From Peptococcaceae bacterium UBA5356 (lineage in GTDB: Bacteria; Bacillota; Peptococcia; DRI-13; DTU073), in contig DHPU01000086.1 in NCBI GenBank assembly GCA_002407935.1, positions 450 through 19,727 on the forward strand: DNA of 19,278 nucleotides. The letters are read 5' to 3'. The position numbers and the translations under genes are program-made. Below the pieces are notes generated by a model. It was not told the origin of the DNA and made no database searches. It saw only the letters and a list, made by a program, of their open reading frames with translations. This document shows, piece by piece, positions 7,566 through 14,132 of this stretch; the first letter of the stretch is position 1; every line of letters starts with the position of its first letter.

Positions 7566-7637
7566 TCTAAGCATAGGCTTAGTTTTTCACTTTGGTTAAT
7601 GCATTGGGAGATGCTGGAGATATTGGATAAAAAGCTA

Positions 7638-7667
7638 TTGACGGCATAGGGGACAATGATATATAAT
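7638..7667 (+). promoter_or_regulatory. Upstream promoter of the CarD-like gene
   Basis: TTGACG (7638-7643) and TATAAT (7662-7667) with an 18-bp spacer. It lies 10 bases upstream of a second promoter, so the gene appears to have tandem starts. Confidence 0.65.
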
Positions 7668-7676
7668 ATATAATTT

Positions 7677-7705
7677 TTGACACGCGAGCATATCTTTGTT
7701 AAAAT
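7677..7705 (+). promoter_or_regulatory. Proximal promoter of the CarD-like gene
   Basis: TTGACA (7677-7682) and TAAAAT (7700-7705) with a 17-bp spacer, plus TG of an extended -10 (7697-7698). It places the transcript start near 7712 and so rules out the longer reading frame beginning at 7696. Confidence 0.88.
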
Positions 7706-7737
7706 GTTTATATGAGTTCTCTCGGGAGGTAAAAGAT

Positions 7738-8220
7738 ATGTTTAATATAGGTGATAAAATAGTATATCCTATGCATGGGGCTGGGATTATTGAAGCTATT
7801 GAGGAAAAAGAAATTCTAGGGGAGAAACGTTGTTATTATGTTTTAAGAATGCCAATTGGTGAAATGAAGGTTATGGTCCCTATTTCCAATGTGGAAACGA
7901 TTGGCATAAGAAAGGTCATTGAAGAAGAAGAAATAGGAAGGGTTTTCACTATTCTTCAGCAAGAAGATTCTCCTATGTCCAGTAATTGGAACAGAAGATA
8001 TAGAAATAATATGGAAAAAATTAAGAGCGGTAATATTTATGAATTGGCTGAAGTAGTGAGGAATCTGTCTGCCAGGGACAAGGAAAAGGGCCTTTCTACC
8101 GGTGAAAAGAAGATGCTGGATAATGCACGGCAAATTTTATTAAGCGAACTGGTATTGGCTGAGAATGGAGAAGAGGAGAATCTAGATATAGAAAACCTTA
8201 TTCAAAAGTATTTAGCTTAA
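7738..8220 (+). CDS. CarD-like (CdnL/TRCF domain) transcriptional regulator
   Basis: A 160-residue CarD_TRCF-family protein. The N-terminal RNA-polymerase-interacting domain (about 1-60) opens with FNIGDKIVYPMHGAGII, typical of the family, and includes KVMVPISNVETIGIR. The C-terminal part (about 70-160) is helical and charged, with the SARDKEKGLSTGEKKMLDNA stretch common to these proteins. Relatives bind the polymerase beta subunit and stabilise open promoter complexes. The ATG at 7738 is chosen because GGGAGGT (7724-7730) lies 7 bases upstream and the proximal -10 covers 7700-7705; an in-frame upstream ATG at 7696 would overlap the promoter. It is a single-gene unit with a terminator. Confidence 0.92.
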   Translation: MFNIGDKIVYPMHGAGIIEAIEEKEILGEKRCYYVLRMPIGEMKVMVPISNVETIGIRKVIEEEEIGRVFTILQQEDSPMSSNWNRRYRNNMEKIKSGNIYELAEVVRNLSARDKEKGLSTGEKKMLDNARQILLSELVLAENGEEENLDIENLIQKYLA

Positions 8221-8245
8221 AAGCGCCAGTTTTCTGGCGTTTTTC
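8221..8245 (+). terminator. Terminator of the CarD-like gene
   Basis: CGCCAG (8224-8229) and CTGGCG (8234-8239) pair across TTTT, extended by G-T and A-T pairs, and a T-run follows. It begins directly after the stop codon. Confidence 0.9.
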
Positions 8246-8278
8246 TTAAAAAACTCTGTAATATTCTTCCGGTGAGCA

Positions 8279-8307
8279 TTGATAAAACACTCAGATTATA
8301 GTAAAAT
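8279..8307 (+). promoter_or_regulatory. Promoter of the PIN/TRAM-ispD-ispF-gltX unit
   Basis: TTGATA (8279-8284) and TAAAAT (8302-8307) with a 17-bp spacer, 61 bases before the GTG start of the first gene. No other strong promoter or terminator is seen until the end of gltX, so this probably drives all four genes. Confidence 0.8.
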
Positions 8308-8367
8308 AGCTCAGTGGCAATAATGATAAATGGTTAGCTTGGAATAGGTTGTGCGGGAGGTGAAAAG

Positions 8368-9492
8368 GTGTTTAAGAAAGCAGCTCGGGTAATTTTGGCT
8401 TTAACTTTTCTGGCGGGAGGCATTTCCTTGGGCTATGCTTTGACGAATGATGGTTGGCTGGATATTTCTAATATTGTTTTGCGGATGACCGTAATTATAC
8501 TTCCGGGCATAGTACTGGGGTTATTAGGTTATAGCTTCGCTCCGTGGATTATTGCCAAGGTTATTGATATGACAGAGTGGATGGAAAGAAAGCTGCAGAA
8601 GATGCCTTTGGGTGATTTAATAGGAGCGGCTATTGGACTTATTATCGGACTTATAATTGCTAGTTTATTAGGTTCTTCCCTTGCCAGAATCCCTTTAGTA
8701 GGTAATTATGTGACGATTTTTTGCAGCATTTTATTAGGGTATCTGGGACTTAGTCTTGGCTATAAAAAGAAGGACGAATTGTTAAGTATATTTAATGTTT
8801 TCCCTAAGTTTAGTGGGAAGGACAAGGAAAAACATGCGCCGGTTAAACTTAGGTCTGGACGACTCAGCAAGGTGCTTGATACCAGCGTGATTATTGATGG
8901 CAGGATTGCGGATATTTGTAAAAATGGTTTTGTGGAAGGGGTTTTGATAGTTCCGGGGTTTATTTTGGAAGAGTTACGTCATATCGCCGATTCTTCAGAT
9001 TCGTTAAAACGGAATCGGGGGAGACGCGGATTGGATATTCTTAACAAAATGCAAAAAGAATTAGATATACGGGTGCAGATTTACGAGCAGGATTTCCCGG
9101 AGATCCAGGAGGTTGACAGTAAATTAGTAAAATTGGCGCAAACAATCGGAGCGGATATTTTTACCAATGATTATAATTTAAATAAGGTGGCTGAGCTTCA
9201 GGGTATTCAGGTTTTGAATATTAACGAGTTGGCAAATGCTTTAAAACCGGTCTTTCTTCCCGGCGAAGAAATGATTGTGCAGATAATCAAGGATGGCAAA
9301 GAATCCAAGCAGGGTATTGGCTATCTTGATGATGGAACGATGATTGTGGTTGAGGCGGGGAGAAAATATATTAATCAAACGATTTATGTTTTGGTTACCA
9401 GTGTCCTTCAGACTGCGGCGGGACGGATGATTTTTGCCAAGCCGAAATATAACGATAAGCGAACTTTGTGCGAGGTGGATGCGATTGGGTAA
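8368..9492 (+). CDS. yacL: Membrane-anchored PIN/TRAM domain protein (YacL-like)
   Basis: A 374-residue protein with four predicted membrane segments in the first 135 residues (about 5-26, 36-60, 80-103, 110-133), a basic linker, a PIN nuclease-fold domain and a C-terminal TRAM domain (about 300-355). PIN acidic residues include D171 in LDTSVIIDGRI, E201/E202 in ILEEL and D268 in FTNDYNL, so the metal site looks intact. The family is thought to be an RNase, but its substrate is not established. The GTG start at 8368 has GGGAGGTG (8355-8362). It precedes ispD as in B. subtilis and many other Firmicutes, and its end overlaps the ispD start. Confidence 0.93.
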   Translation: MFKKAARVILALTFLAGGISLGYALTNDGWLDISNIVLRMTVIILPGIVLGLLGYSFAPWIIAKVIDMTEWMERKLQKMPLGDLIGAAIGLIIGLIIASLLGSSLARIPLVGNYVTIFCSILLGYLGLSLGYKKKDELLSIFNVFPKFSGKDKEKHAPVKLRSGRLSKVLDTSVIIDGRIADICKNGFVEGVLIVPGFILEELRHIADSSDSLKRNRGRRGLDILNKMQKELDIRVQIYEQDFPEIQEVDSKLVKLAQTIGADIFTNDYNLNKVAELQGIQVLNINELANALKPVFLPGEEMIVQIIKDGKESKQGIGYLDDGTMIVVEAGRKYINQTIYVLVTSVLQTAAGRMIFAKPKYNDKRTLCEVDAIG

Positions 9493-10177
9493 AGTTGTCG
9501 CTTTAATACCTTGCGCCGGGCAGGGAAAAAGAATGGGAGGGCACGTCAGCAAACAGTTTATGGAGGTTGATGGCCGCCCTCTTTTGGCGTATACGCTTGC
9601 TCAATTTGAAAAGCATCCTTTAATTGATAATCTGGTACTGGTAACGCGGGAGGAAGATATTGATTATTGTTGGCAGGAGGTTATTAAGAAGGAGGCTTTT
9701 ACGAAAGTAACGCAAATTGTTCCTGGGGGGAGAGAACGGCAGGACTCTGTTTACCAGGGACTTTTAGCTTTGTCTGAGGAGACAGATTGGGTGGTTGTCC
9801 ATGATGGGGCCAGACCGCTTATTTCTACGGCGGCGATTAGTGCTGTACTTAAGACCGCTTTGGCAAAGGGTGCCGCTATTATAGGGGTACCGGCTAAAGA
9901 TACGATTAAGATGGTTAATCCTGATTTTACAGTGCAGATGACTCCGCCGCGTGAGTTTTTGTGGCATGTGCAGACTCCGCAGGTATTTCCAAGGGAGCTT
10001 CTGATGAGGGCCTACCGGGAAGCGGCAGAACATGGGTGGCAGGGTACTGATGATGCTTCGTTGGTGGAAAGGCTAGGGGTTAAGGTACATATGGTGCAGG
10101 GCGATTATAATAATATTAAGATTACGACTCCGGAAGATTTCGTTTTTTTGCAAGAGATATTAAGGAGTAAGCACTAA
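9479..10177 (+). CDS. ispD: 2-C-methyl-D-erythritol 4-phosphate cytidylyltransferase IspD
   Basis: The MEP-pathway enzyme that joins CTP and methylerythritol phosphate to give CDP-ME in isoprenoid synthesis. About 232 residues, normal length. The nucleotide-binding loop is IPCAGQGKRMG (10-20); VVHDGARPLIS, TDDASLVE and GDYNNIKITTPED are the other family motifs. Two starts are possible: ATG 9479 has GAGG only 3 bases upstream, while TTG 9485 has GAGGTG (9472-9477) at an ideal 7 bases. Either start overlaps the preceding gene (stop 9490-9492), suggesting translational coupling. A still longer frame back to 9434 adds residues unlike the family and lacks a ribosome binding site. It is followed by ispF after 35 bases. 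Confidence 0.95.
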   Translation: MRLGKVVALIPCAGQGKRMGGHVSKQFMEVDGRPLLAYTLAQFEKHPLIDNLVLVTREEDIDYCWQEVIKKEAFTKVTQIVPGGRERQDSVYQGLLALSEETDWVVVHDGARPLISTAAISAVLKTALAKGAAIIGVPAKDTIKMVNPDFTVQMTPPREFLWHVQTPQVFPRELLMRAYREAAEHGWQGTDDASLVERLGVKVHMVQGDYNNIKITTPEDFVFLQEILRSKH

Positions 10178-10212
10178 GCGCTAAAAATTAGGTATAGAAA
10201 TAAGGTGAAAGA

Positions 10213-10749
10213 ATGCGGGTCGGTTTTGGCTATGATGTACATGCTTTTGCTGTTGGGCGAAAGTTGATTTTAGGAGGCATAGAGATTCCTTTTGAGAAGG
10301 GCTTGCAGGGACATTCGGATGCCGATGTGCTCCTACATGCGGTGATGGATGCTTTTTTGGGAGCGGCGGCTTTGGGGGATATTGGATTTTTATTTCCGGA
10401 TAATGACGTTCGTTATAAAGATGTTTCCAGTCTGGTTTTGTTACAACAGGTGGTTGAATTACTCCAAAGCAGGTGTTATACTTGCAATAATTTGGATTGC
10501 ACGATTGTGGCTCAGGTGCCTAAAGTAGCTCCTTATCGGGAAGAGATGAGAAAGAAGCTGGCGGCGGTTTTAGGAGTAAGGTTAGACCAAGTAAGCATTA
10601 AAGCGACAACGACGGAAGGGCTTGGGTTTACAGGTAGAAAAGAAGGTATGGCTGCTTATGCTGTTTGTACCATTAAGAAGATAGAGCAAGAAGAAGATAG
10701 AGCAAGAAGAATTAAGGAAATAAAGTTGCAGACAAACTTAGTTTTTTAG
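10213..10749 (+). CDS. ispF: 2-C-methyl-D-erythritol 2,4-cyclodiphosphate synthase IspF, with altered C-terminus
   Basis: The MEP-pathway enzyme that cyclises CDP-ME 2-phosphate with release of CMP. Zinc ligands D8 and H10 (GYDVHAF) and H42 are present, as are HSDADVLLHAVMDA and the KATTTEGLGFTGR motif. AAGGTG (10202-10207) precedes the ATG. The protein has 178 residues against a usual length of about 157-160. The extra tail follows from an exact 16-bp tandem duplication (10675-10706). Removing one copy restores a reading that ends at TAA 10721-10723, giving 164 residues. The catalytic part is untouched, so the enzyme is probably active with a longer, charged tail. Confidence 0.96.
   Translation: MRVGFGYDVHAFAVGRKLILGGIEIPFEKGLQGHSDADVLLHAVMDAFLGAAALGDIGFLFPDNDVRYKDVSSLVLLQQVVELLQSRCYTCNNLDCTIVAQVPKVAPYREEMRKKLAAVLGVRLDQVSIKATTTEGLGFTGRKEGMAAYAVCTIKKIEQEEDRARRIKEIKLQTNLVF
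10675..10706 (+). repeat. Exact 16-bp tandem duplication inside ispF
   Basis: AAGAAGATAGAGCAAG occurs at 10675-10690 and again, identical, at 10691-10706, followed by a partial AAGAA. Sixteen is not a multiple of three, so the second copy moves the frame and bypasses the stop at 10721-10723. Replication slippage is the likely cause. Confidence 0.95.
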
Positions 10750-10769
10750 ATGAGGAGGATTTGAATTTG

Positions 10770-12248
10770 ATGGAAGGAATACGTTTAAGATTTGCCCCTA
10801 GTCCTACGGGACCTTTGCATATCGGTGGTGCCCGTTCGGCACTTTTTAATTTTTTGCTGGCCCAAAAGTTAGGAGGAAAATTGATCCTTCGTATCGAGGA
10901 TACTGATCTGGCAAGATCTAGCCGAGAATCGGAGTTGAATATCTGTGCTTCATTGAAATGGCTGGGAATTACCTGGGATGAAGGGCCGGATGTGGGAGGC
11001 GAATATGGGCCTTACAGGCAAATGGAGAGATTGGATTTTTATCGGAAATATACAGAGCGGCTTTTAGCAAAAGGGAATGCTTATTATTGCTATTGTACGG
11101 AGGAAGAACTGGAACAGGAACGGCAGGAAGCTTTGTCCACGGGAGCGGCTGTAAAATATAGCGGCAAATGTTCTGCTCTTTCTCCTGAGGAGAGGAAAAG
11201 ACTTGAGGCGGAGGGGCGTAAACCGGTGGTGCGGTTTCGTGTCCCTGAGCAGCAGGAGATAGTGATTGACGATTTAGTCAGGGGACGGGTTGTTTTTAAT
11301 AGTGAAGAAATTGGCGATTTTGTAATTGTAAAGTCGGATGGGATACCTACTTACAATTACGCTGTAGTAATTGATGATTCTTTAATGAAAATCAGTCATG
11401 TCATCAGGGCGGAAGAACATCTTTCCAACACTCCTCGCCAGGTCTTGCTTTATCAGGCGTTGGGTTTTACCATGCCGCATTTTGCCCATATTTCTCTGAT
11501 TCTTGGTAAGGATCATACTAAAATGAGTAAGCGGCATGGGGCTACCTCGGTCGTTCAGTATAAGGAAGAGGGCTATTTGCCCGAAGCGGTCGTTAATTTC
11601 TTGGCGTTGTTAGGCTGGGCTCCCGCAGGGGAAGAGGAGATTTTTAGTAAGGAACAATTAATTGAGGAGTTTTCTTTAGAGAGGGTTGCGAAAAACCCGG
11701 CTATTTTTGATATGGATAAGCTCCGGTGGATTAATGGAATGTATATTAGGGAAAGTTCACTGGAGCAGTTGGTAGAGTTAGCTTTACCTTTTTTGTGCAA
11801 GGCGGGGTACGTATCAGAAAATCCTTCTCCGGAAGAAATGAAGTGGGCTGAACTGGTAATGACCGCTTTACAGGAAAGGCTTACGATTTTGAGGGAAGTA
11901 GAGGAACAGGTCAAGATTTTGTTGGGAGAAGAGGTTACGTTGGAAAGCGAAGAAGCGGCCGCTGTTTTGCGGGAGGAGACGTTCCCCTTAGTAATTAACA
12001 CCTTTAGGGAAAAGCTGCTGGCGTTAGATGAGATTACGCCCGAGGCAGTCAAGGCACTTTTGAAGTCACTGACCAAGGAATTAAAATTGGGAGGAAAGTT
12101 GGTCTATATGCCGATTCGTGTTGCGCTGATCGGACAGATGCATGGACCGGATTTATATTTGATTATTGCTATTTTAGGGAAGGAACTGGTGGTGCGTCGT
12201 CTGGAAAAAATTTTTAGTGGACTTGGTTTGAATTCACAGGTAGAATGA
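10770..12248 (+). CDS. gltX: Glutamate--tRNA ligase
   Basis: A class I aminoacyl-tRNA synthetase that charges tRNA-Glu. In Firmicutes without GlnRS it also charges tRNA-Gln with Glu for later amidation; that is inferred here. About 492 residues. The HIGH motif is HIGG (17-20) in PTGPLHIGGARSALFN, the KMSKS motif is KMSKR (251-255), and a CYCTEEEL...KC segment resembles the zinc-binding insertion of bacterial enzymes. Start choice: AGGAGG (10753-10758) is 11 bases from ATG 10770, 8 from TTG 10767 and only 2 from TTG 10761. In many Firmicutes gltX is followed directly by cysE; here about 2.3 kb of accessory DNA intervenes. Confidence 0.96.
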   Translation: MEGIRLRFAPSPTGPLHIGGARSALFNFLLAQKLGGKLILRIEDTDLARSSRESELNICASLKWLGITWDEGPDVGGEYGPYRQMERLDFYRKYTERLLAKGNAYYCYCTEEELEQERQEALSTGAAVKYSGKCSALSPEERKRLEAEGRKPVVRFRVPEQQEIVIDDLVRGRVVFNSEEIGDFVIVKSDGIPTYNYAVVIDDSLMKISHVIRAEEHLSNTPRQVLLYQALGFTMPHFAHISLILGKDHTKMSKRHGATSVVQYKEEGYLPEAVVNFLALLGWAPAGEEEIFSKEQLIEEFSLERVAKNPAIFDMDKLRWINGMYIRESSLEQLVELALPFLCKAGYVSENPSPEEMKWAELVMTALQERLTILREVEEQVKILLGEEVTLESEEAAAVLREETFPLVINTFREKLLALDEITPEAVKALLKSLTKELKLGGKLVYMPIRVALIGQMHGPDLYLIIAILGKELVVRRLEKIFSGLGLNSQVE

Positions 12249-12270
12249 GGCAAAGATGTATGTCTTCGCC
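12249..12270. terminator. Weak hairpin after gltX, possible terminator
   Basis: GGC-A-AAGA (12249-12256) and TCTT-C-GCC (12263-12270) pair with one mismatch across a 6-nt loop. The downstream GTTTC is a poor T-run, so termination here is uncertain. Confidence 0.35.
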
Positions 12271-12280
12271 GTTTCACTTC

Positions 12281-12307
12281 TTCGTGTATTTTGTGTATTT
12301 CGTGCAT
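12281..12307. repeat. Three tandem imperfect 9-mers
   Basis: TTCGTGTAT (12281-12289), TTTGTGTAT (12290-12298) and TTCGTGCAT (12299-12307) stand head to tail with one or two differences. They lie at the left edge of the accessory insertion, next to the GC-rich segment. Confidence 0.75.
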
Positions 12308-12308
12308 T

Positions 12309-12547
12309 ATTGTTTTAGCGCAAGGTCTGCCTCGGGGTTCCGAATCCTCGAACCGAACAGTCCTAAGCTCGGCTCGGCGTGATACCGACCGGGCTCAATT
12401 CGCCTCCTTGCTCAGTTCGCCCTGACGCCGACATCCGTGTCGGCGTCTCGCGTATCCCTAGCCTCGCCTTCGCTAAGGACGTTTGGCTGTCCGATGATAG
12501 TCACCCTCCGGCAGCACCTTGGCTAAAACCGGTGCGTATCCAGTCTC
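12309..12547 (-). other. GC-rich structured segment, candidate non-coding RNA or mobile-element remnant
   Basis: By count 62% GC in 12361-12420 and 65% in 12421-12480, against AT-rich DNA on the right. The core is a perfect 10-bp hairpin, GACGCCGACA (12424-12433) with TGTCGGCGTC (12438-12447). On the minus strand further stems appear: GCACC/GGTGC (12531-12535 with 12514-12518), CCTTAGC/GCTAGGG (12078-type GU pair at 12472-12478 with 12456-12462) and GGTTC/GAACC near 12337-12355. The GU pairing in one stem would be a mismatch on the plus strand, which favours the minus strand as the RNA. GGCGAACTGAGC and GGCGAATTGAGC recur there within 20 bases, and GCGTATCC occurs twice on the plus strand (12450, 12534). 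No frame looks like a protein. A HEARO/omega-RNA-like or other transposon-linked RNA is one guess; the family is not recognised. Confidence 0.5.
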
Positions 12548-12808
12548 TTAATTTCGAACATTAATATTGACATTAACTTGAAATTGAAAGATTAATTTCG
12601 AATTTTGAGGAGGGGGTATTCTGATTCACCTACATTCCCGAAAAAACATAACGATGTATCTCTAAACCCGCATAAAGACTAAAAAGAGGAGCTTCTTAAT
12701 TAAAAAAGATGGATACGGACAGGGAAAAATAACTCAAAAAAGAGCAGGAAAAGCAGGTTTAATCTAGAAAGATATTAATAGCTTTAATCATGTCGAAAAA
12801 TTCAAAAA
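12548..12808. other. AT-rich stretch without a recognisable gene
   Basis: TTAATTTCGAA occurs at 12548-12558 and 12592-12602. A TTGACA (12567-12572) has ATTAAT at 18 bp, a weak promoter-like pair. GAGGAGG (12606-12612) is a good ribosome binding site but no start codon follows at usable distance, which suggests a lost gene start. One frame is open without a start codon from 12666 to 12764 and ends in GQGKITQKRAGKAGLI; it is not recognised. Confidence 0.5.
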
Positions 12809-13082
12809 ATGTTGGTGAATAAGATGTTTATACCTTGGTGTTTAATGCAGCAAATACAAGAAATTATTAAGCGGGGAATGTACTGCTATTGTTGTGCGAG
12901 TATTCCCGGCAGGGGTATTCATTATGCTCTAAAAGCGGTAAAGAAGTGGCTGCGGGAGGATCGTAAGCATACTAAATATTGTGTCCAAATGGACATTGTG
13001 AAGTTTTACCCATCTATCGACAGGGAAATATTAAAGGAATTAATAATTTAGTAAGAAATAGTTAATCCCCAAAGATGGATAC
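12705..13082 (+). repeat. 12-bp direct repeats flanking the reverse-transcriptase remnant
   Basis: AAAGATGGATAC occurs at 12705-12716 and at 13071-13082, on either side of the fragment at 12809-13051. A second short match, GACAGGGAAA, occurs near 12718 and 13019. They may mark insertion or deletion end points, or be chance. Confidence 0.4.
12809..13051 (+). pseudogene. Reverse-transcriptase fragment
   Basis: An 80-codon piece matching the N-terminal palm region of bacterial reverse transcriptases. RGMYCYCCASIPGRGIH (about 22-38) and TKYCVQMDIVKFYPSIDRE are the conserved motifs; MDIVKFYPSI holds the first catalytic aspartate. The piece has the CLMQQIQEIIKRGMY segment that normally precedes SIPGRG, but the N-terminal half, the YxDD box and the thumb are missing, so it cannot be active. 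It stops at TAA/TAG after LKELII, where intact relatives continue. No group II intron domain V was found nearby. The family resembles reverse transcriptases carried by Firmicute phages and defence-type elements, but the subtype cannot be settled from this piece. There is no good ribosome binding site before the ATG. Confidence 0.8.
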
Positions 13083-13110
13083 TTGCCAAAATGTGCAAAT
13101 ATTATATAAT
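13083..13110 (+). promoter_or_regulatory. Promoter of the TPR gene
   Basis: TTGCCA (13083-13088) and TATAAT (13105-13110) with a 16-bp spacer, about 50 bases before the start codon. Confidence 0.75.
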
Positions 13111-13161
13111 AAGAAATAAAATGGAAATAATAACACAAAGGAGTTTTGAAAGGGGAGTTTT

Positions 13162-14073
13162 ATGGTGCGGAAAGTATTGCAAATTCTTTTATTAGTGAGC
13201 CTAATATCAATTAAGTTTAGTTACGTTGTGTACGCGGATGAAATGTCATCCTATAATTATATTGAGGAAGGAGAAAGATTACGGCAATTAAGTAAGTATG
13301 AAGAGGCAATTAAGGCATTTGATAAAGCTATTGCATTGGCGTCGAGGGATTCTACCAAAGCAGTTGCCTATGAAAATAAAGGATTTATACTGGAAAATAT
13401 GTTGTATAAATATAACGAGGCACTAACAGCCTATGAAAAAGCGTTTGAGCTTGAACCCGAGAATACTAGCTTAAAAGAAAACATAGCAATTTTACTAGAT
13501 AAATCAGGCCGACATGAAGAGGCTATTAAGGAATACGATAAACTAATTGAGCTTGAAAATGATCTTAGTCCATATAGCGCAGCTTTTCTTCATAAGCAAA
13601 AGGGGGTTGCCTTGATAAGCCTGGGTAAATACGAAGAAGCAATTAAGGAATTTGATAAAGCCCTGGAGATTGATCCAGAGTATAAAGAAATATATATTAA
13701 TAAAAAAGAAGCTTTGACTTTTCTTGAGGACAAGGAACGAATAACCATTGAAAAAAGTGGGGTAATAACTCCGACAGATACTCCTCCAATGTTAATAGGT
13801 GGTAGAGTATATGTACCGTTACGTGTTATTGCAGAATTAACAGGTGCTGAGGTCAGATGGGATGATGGTACGATTATAGTTACTAAAGGGGATACAATCA
13901 TAAAAATGAATATTGGCGATCCTAAAATTCTTGTTAACAATAAGAAAATACTAATGGATAATATTCCTTTTATCAGGTATAACAGAACGATGGTTCCTTT
14001 ACGCTGGATCGCCAGCAGTTTGAAAATGAACGTTAATTGGGATGGAATGAATAAAAGAGTTATGTTAGATTAA
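13162..14073 (+). CDS. Secreted TPR protein with C-terminal copper-amine-oxidase-N-like domain
   Basis: A 303-residue intact protein. Residues 1-25 are a signal peptide (basic MVRK, hydrophobic stretch to about 23, likely cut after VYA). Four TPR-like repeats follow at about 31-63, 66-100, 101-133 and 140-172, with repeated YEEAIKAFDKAI / YEEAIKEFDKALEIDP patterns. The C-terminal domain (about 185-303) has VYVPLRVIAELTGAEVRW and a second copy-like MVPLRWIASSLKMNVNW, the pattern of the Cu_amine_oxidN1 domain. In Clostridia this domain is common in exported and cell-wall proteins and does not imply oxidase activity. The role is probably protein or wall binding outside the membrane. GGGGAG is 4 bases from ATG 13162; GTG 13165 is an alternative. 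It has its own promoter and sits among decayed genes, so it was probably acquired with this accessory region. Confidence 0.85.
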   Translation: MVRKVLQILLLVSLISIKFSYVVYADEMSSYNYIEEGERLRQLSKYEEAIKAFDKAIALASRDSTKAVAYENKGFILENMLYKYNEALTAYEKAFELEPENTSLKENIAILLDKSGRHEEAIKEYDKLIELENDLSPYSAAFLHKQKGVALISLGKYEEAIKEFDKALEIDPEYKEIYINKKEALTFLEDKERITIEKSGVITPTDTPPMLIGGRVYVPLRVIAELTGAEVRWDDGTIIVTKGDTIIKMNIGDPKILVNNKKILMDNIPFIRYNRTMVPLRWIASSLKMNVNWDGMNKRVMLD

Positions 14074-14076
14074 AAT

Positions 14077-14095
14077 ATACCGGTATAGGTATTTT
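14077..14095 (+). terminator. Weak terminator after the TPR gene
   Basis: ATACC (14077-14081) and GGTAT (14088-14092) pair across GGTATA and TTT(T) follows. The perfect 12-bp palindrome TATACCGGTATA (14076-14087) overlaps it. The stem is short, so termination may be partial. Confidence 0.4.
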
Positions 14096-14132
14096 GGAAA
14101 ATATGTACTTTCTATGTGTATGCCCGTGATAA

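Noticed and set aside
7696..7737. In-frame upstream ATG extending the CarD-like protein by 14 residues
   Set aside because: It overlaps the -10 element at 7700-7705, has no ribosome binding site, and the added residues are unlike the family.
12379..12564. Open frame of 61 codons over the GC-rich segment
   Set aside because: It runs across the perfect hairpin, has no ribosome binding site and no protein-like features; open frames are expected in GC-rich DNA.
12560..13161. Group II intron or diversity-generating retroelement around the reverse-transcriptase piece
   Set aside because: No domain V-like hairpin and no template/variable repeat pair was seen; the fragment is too short to support either.
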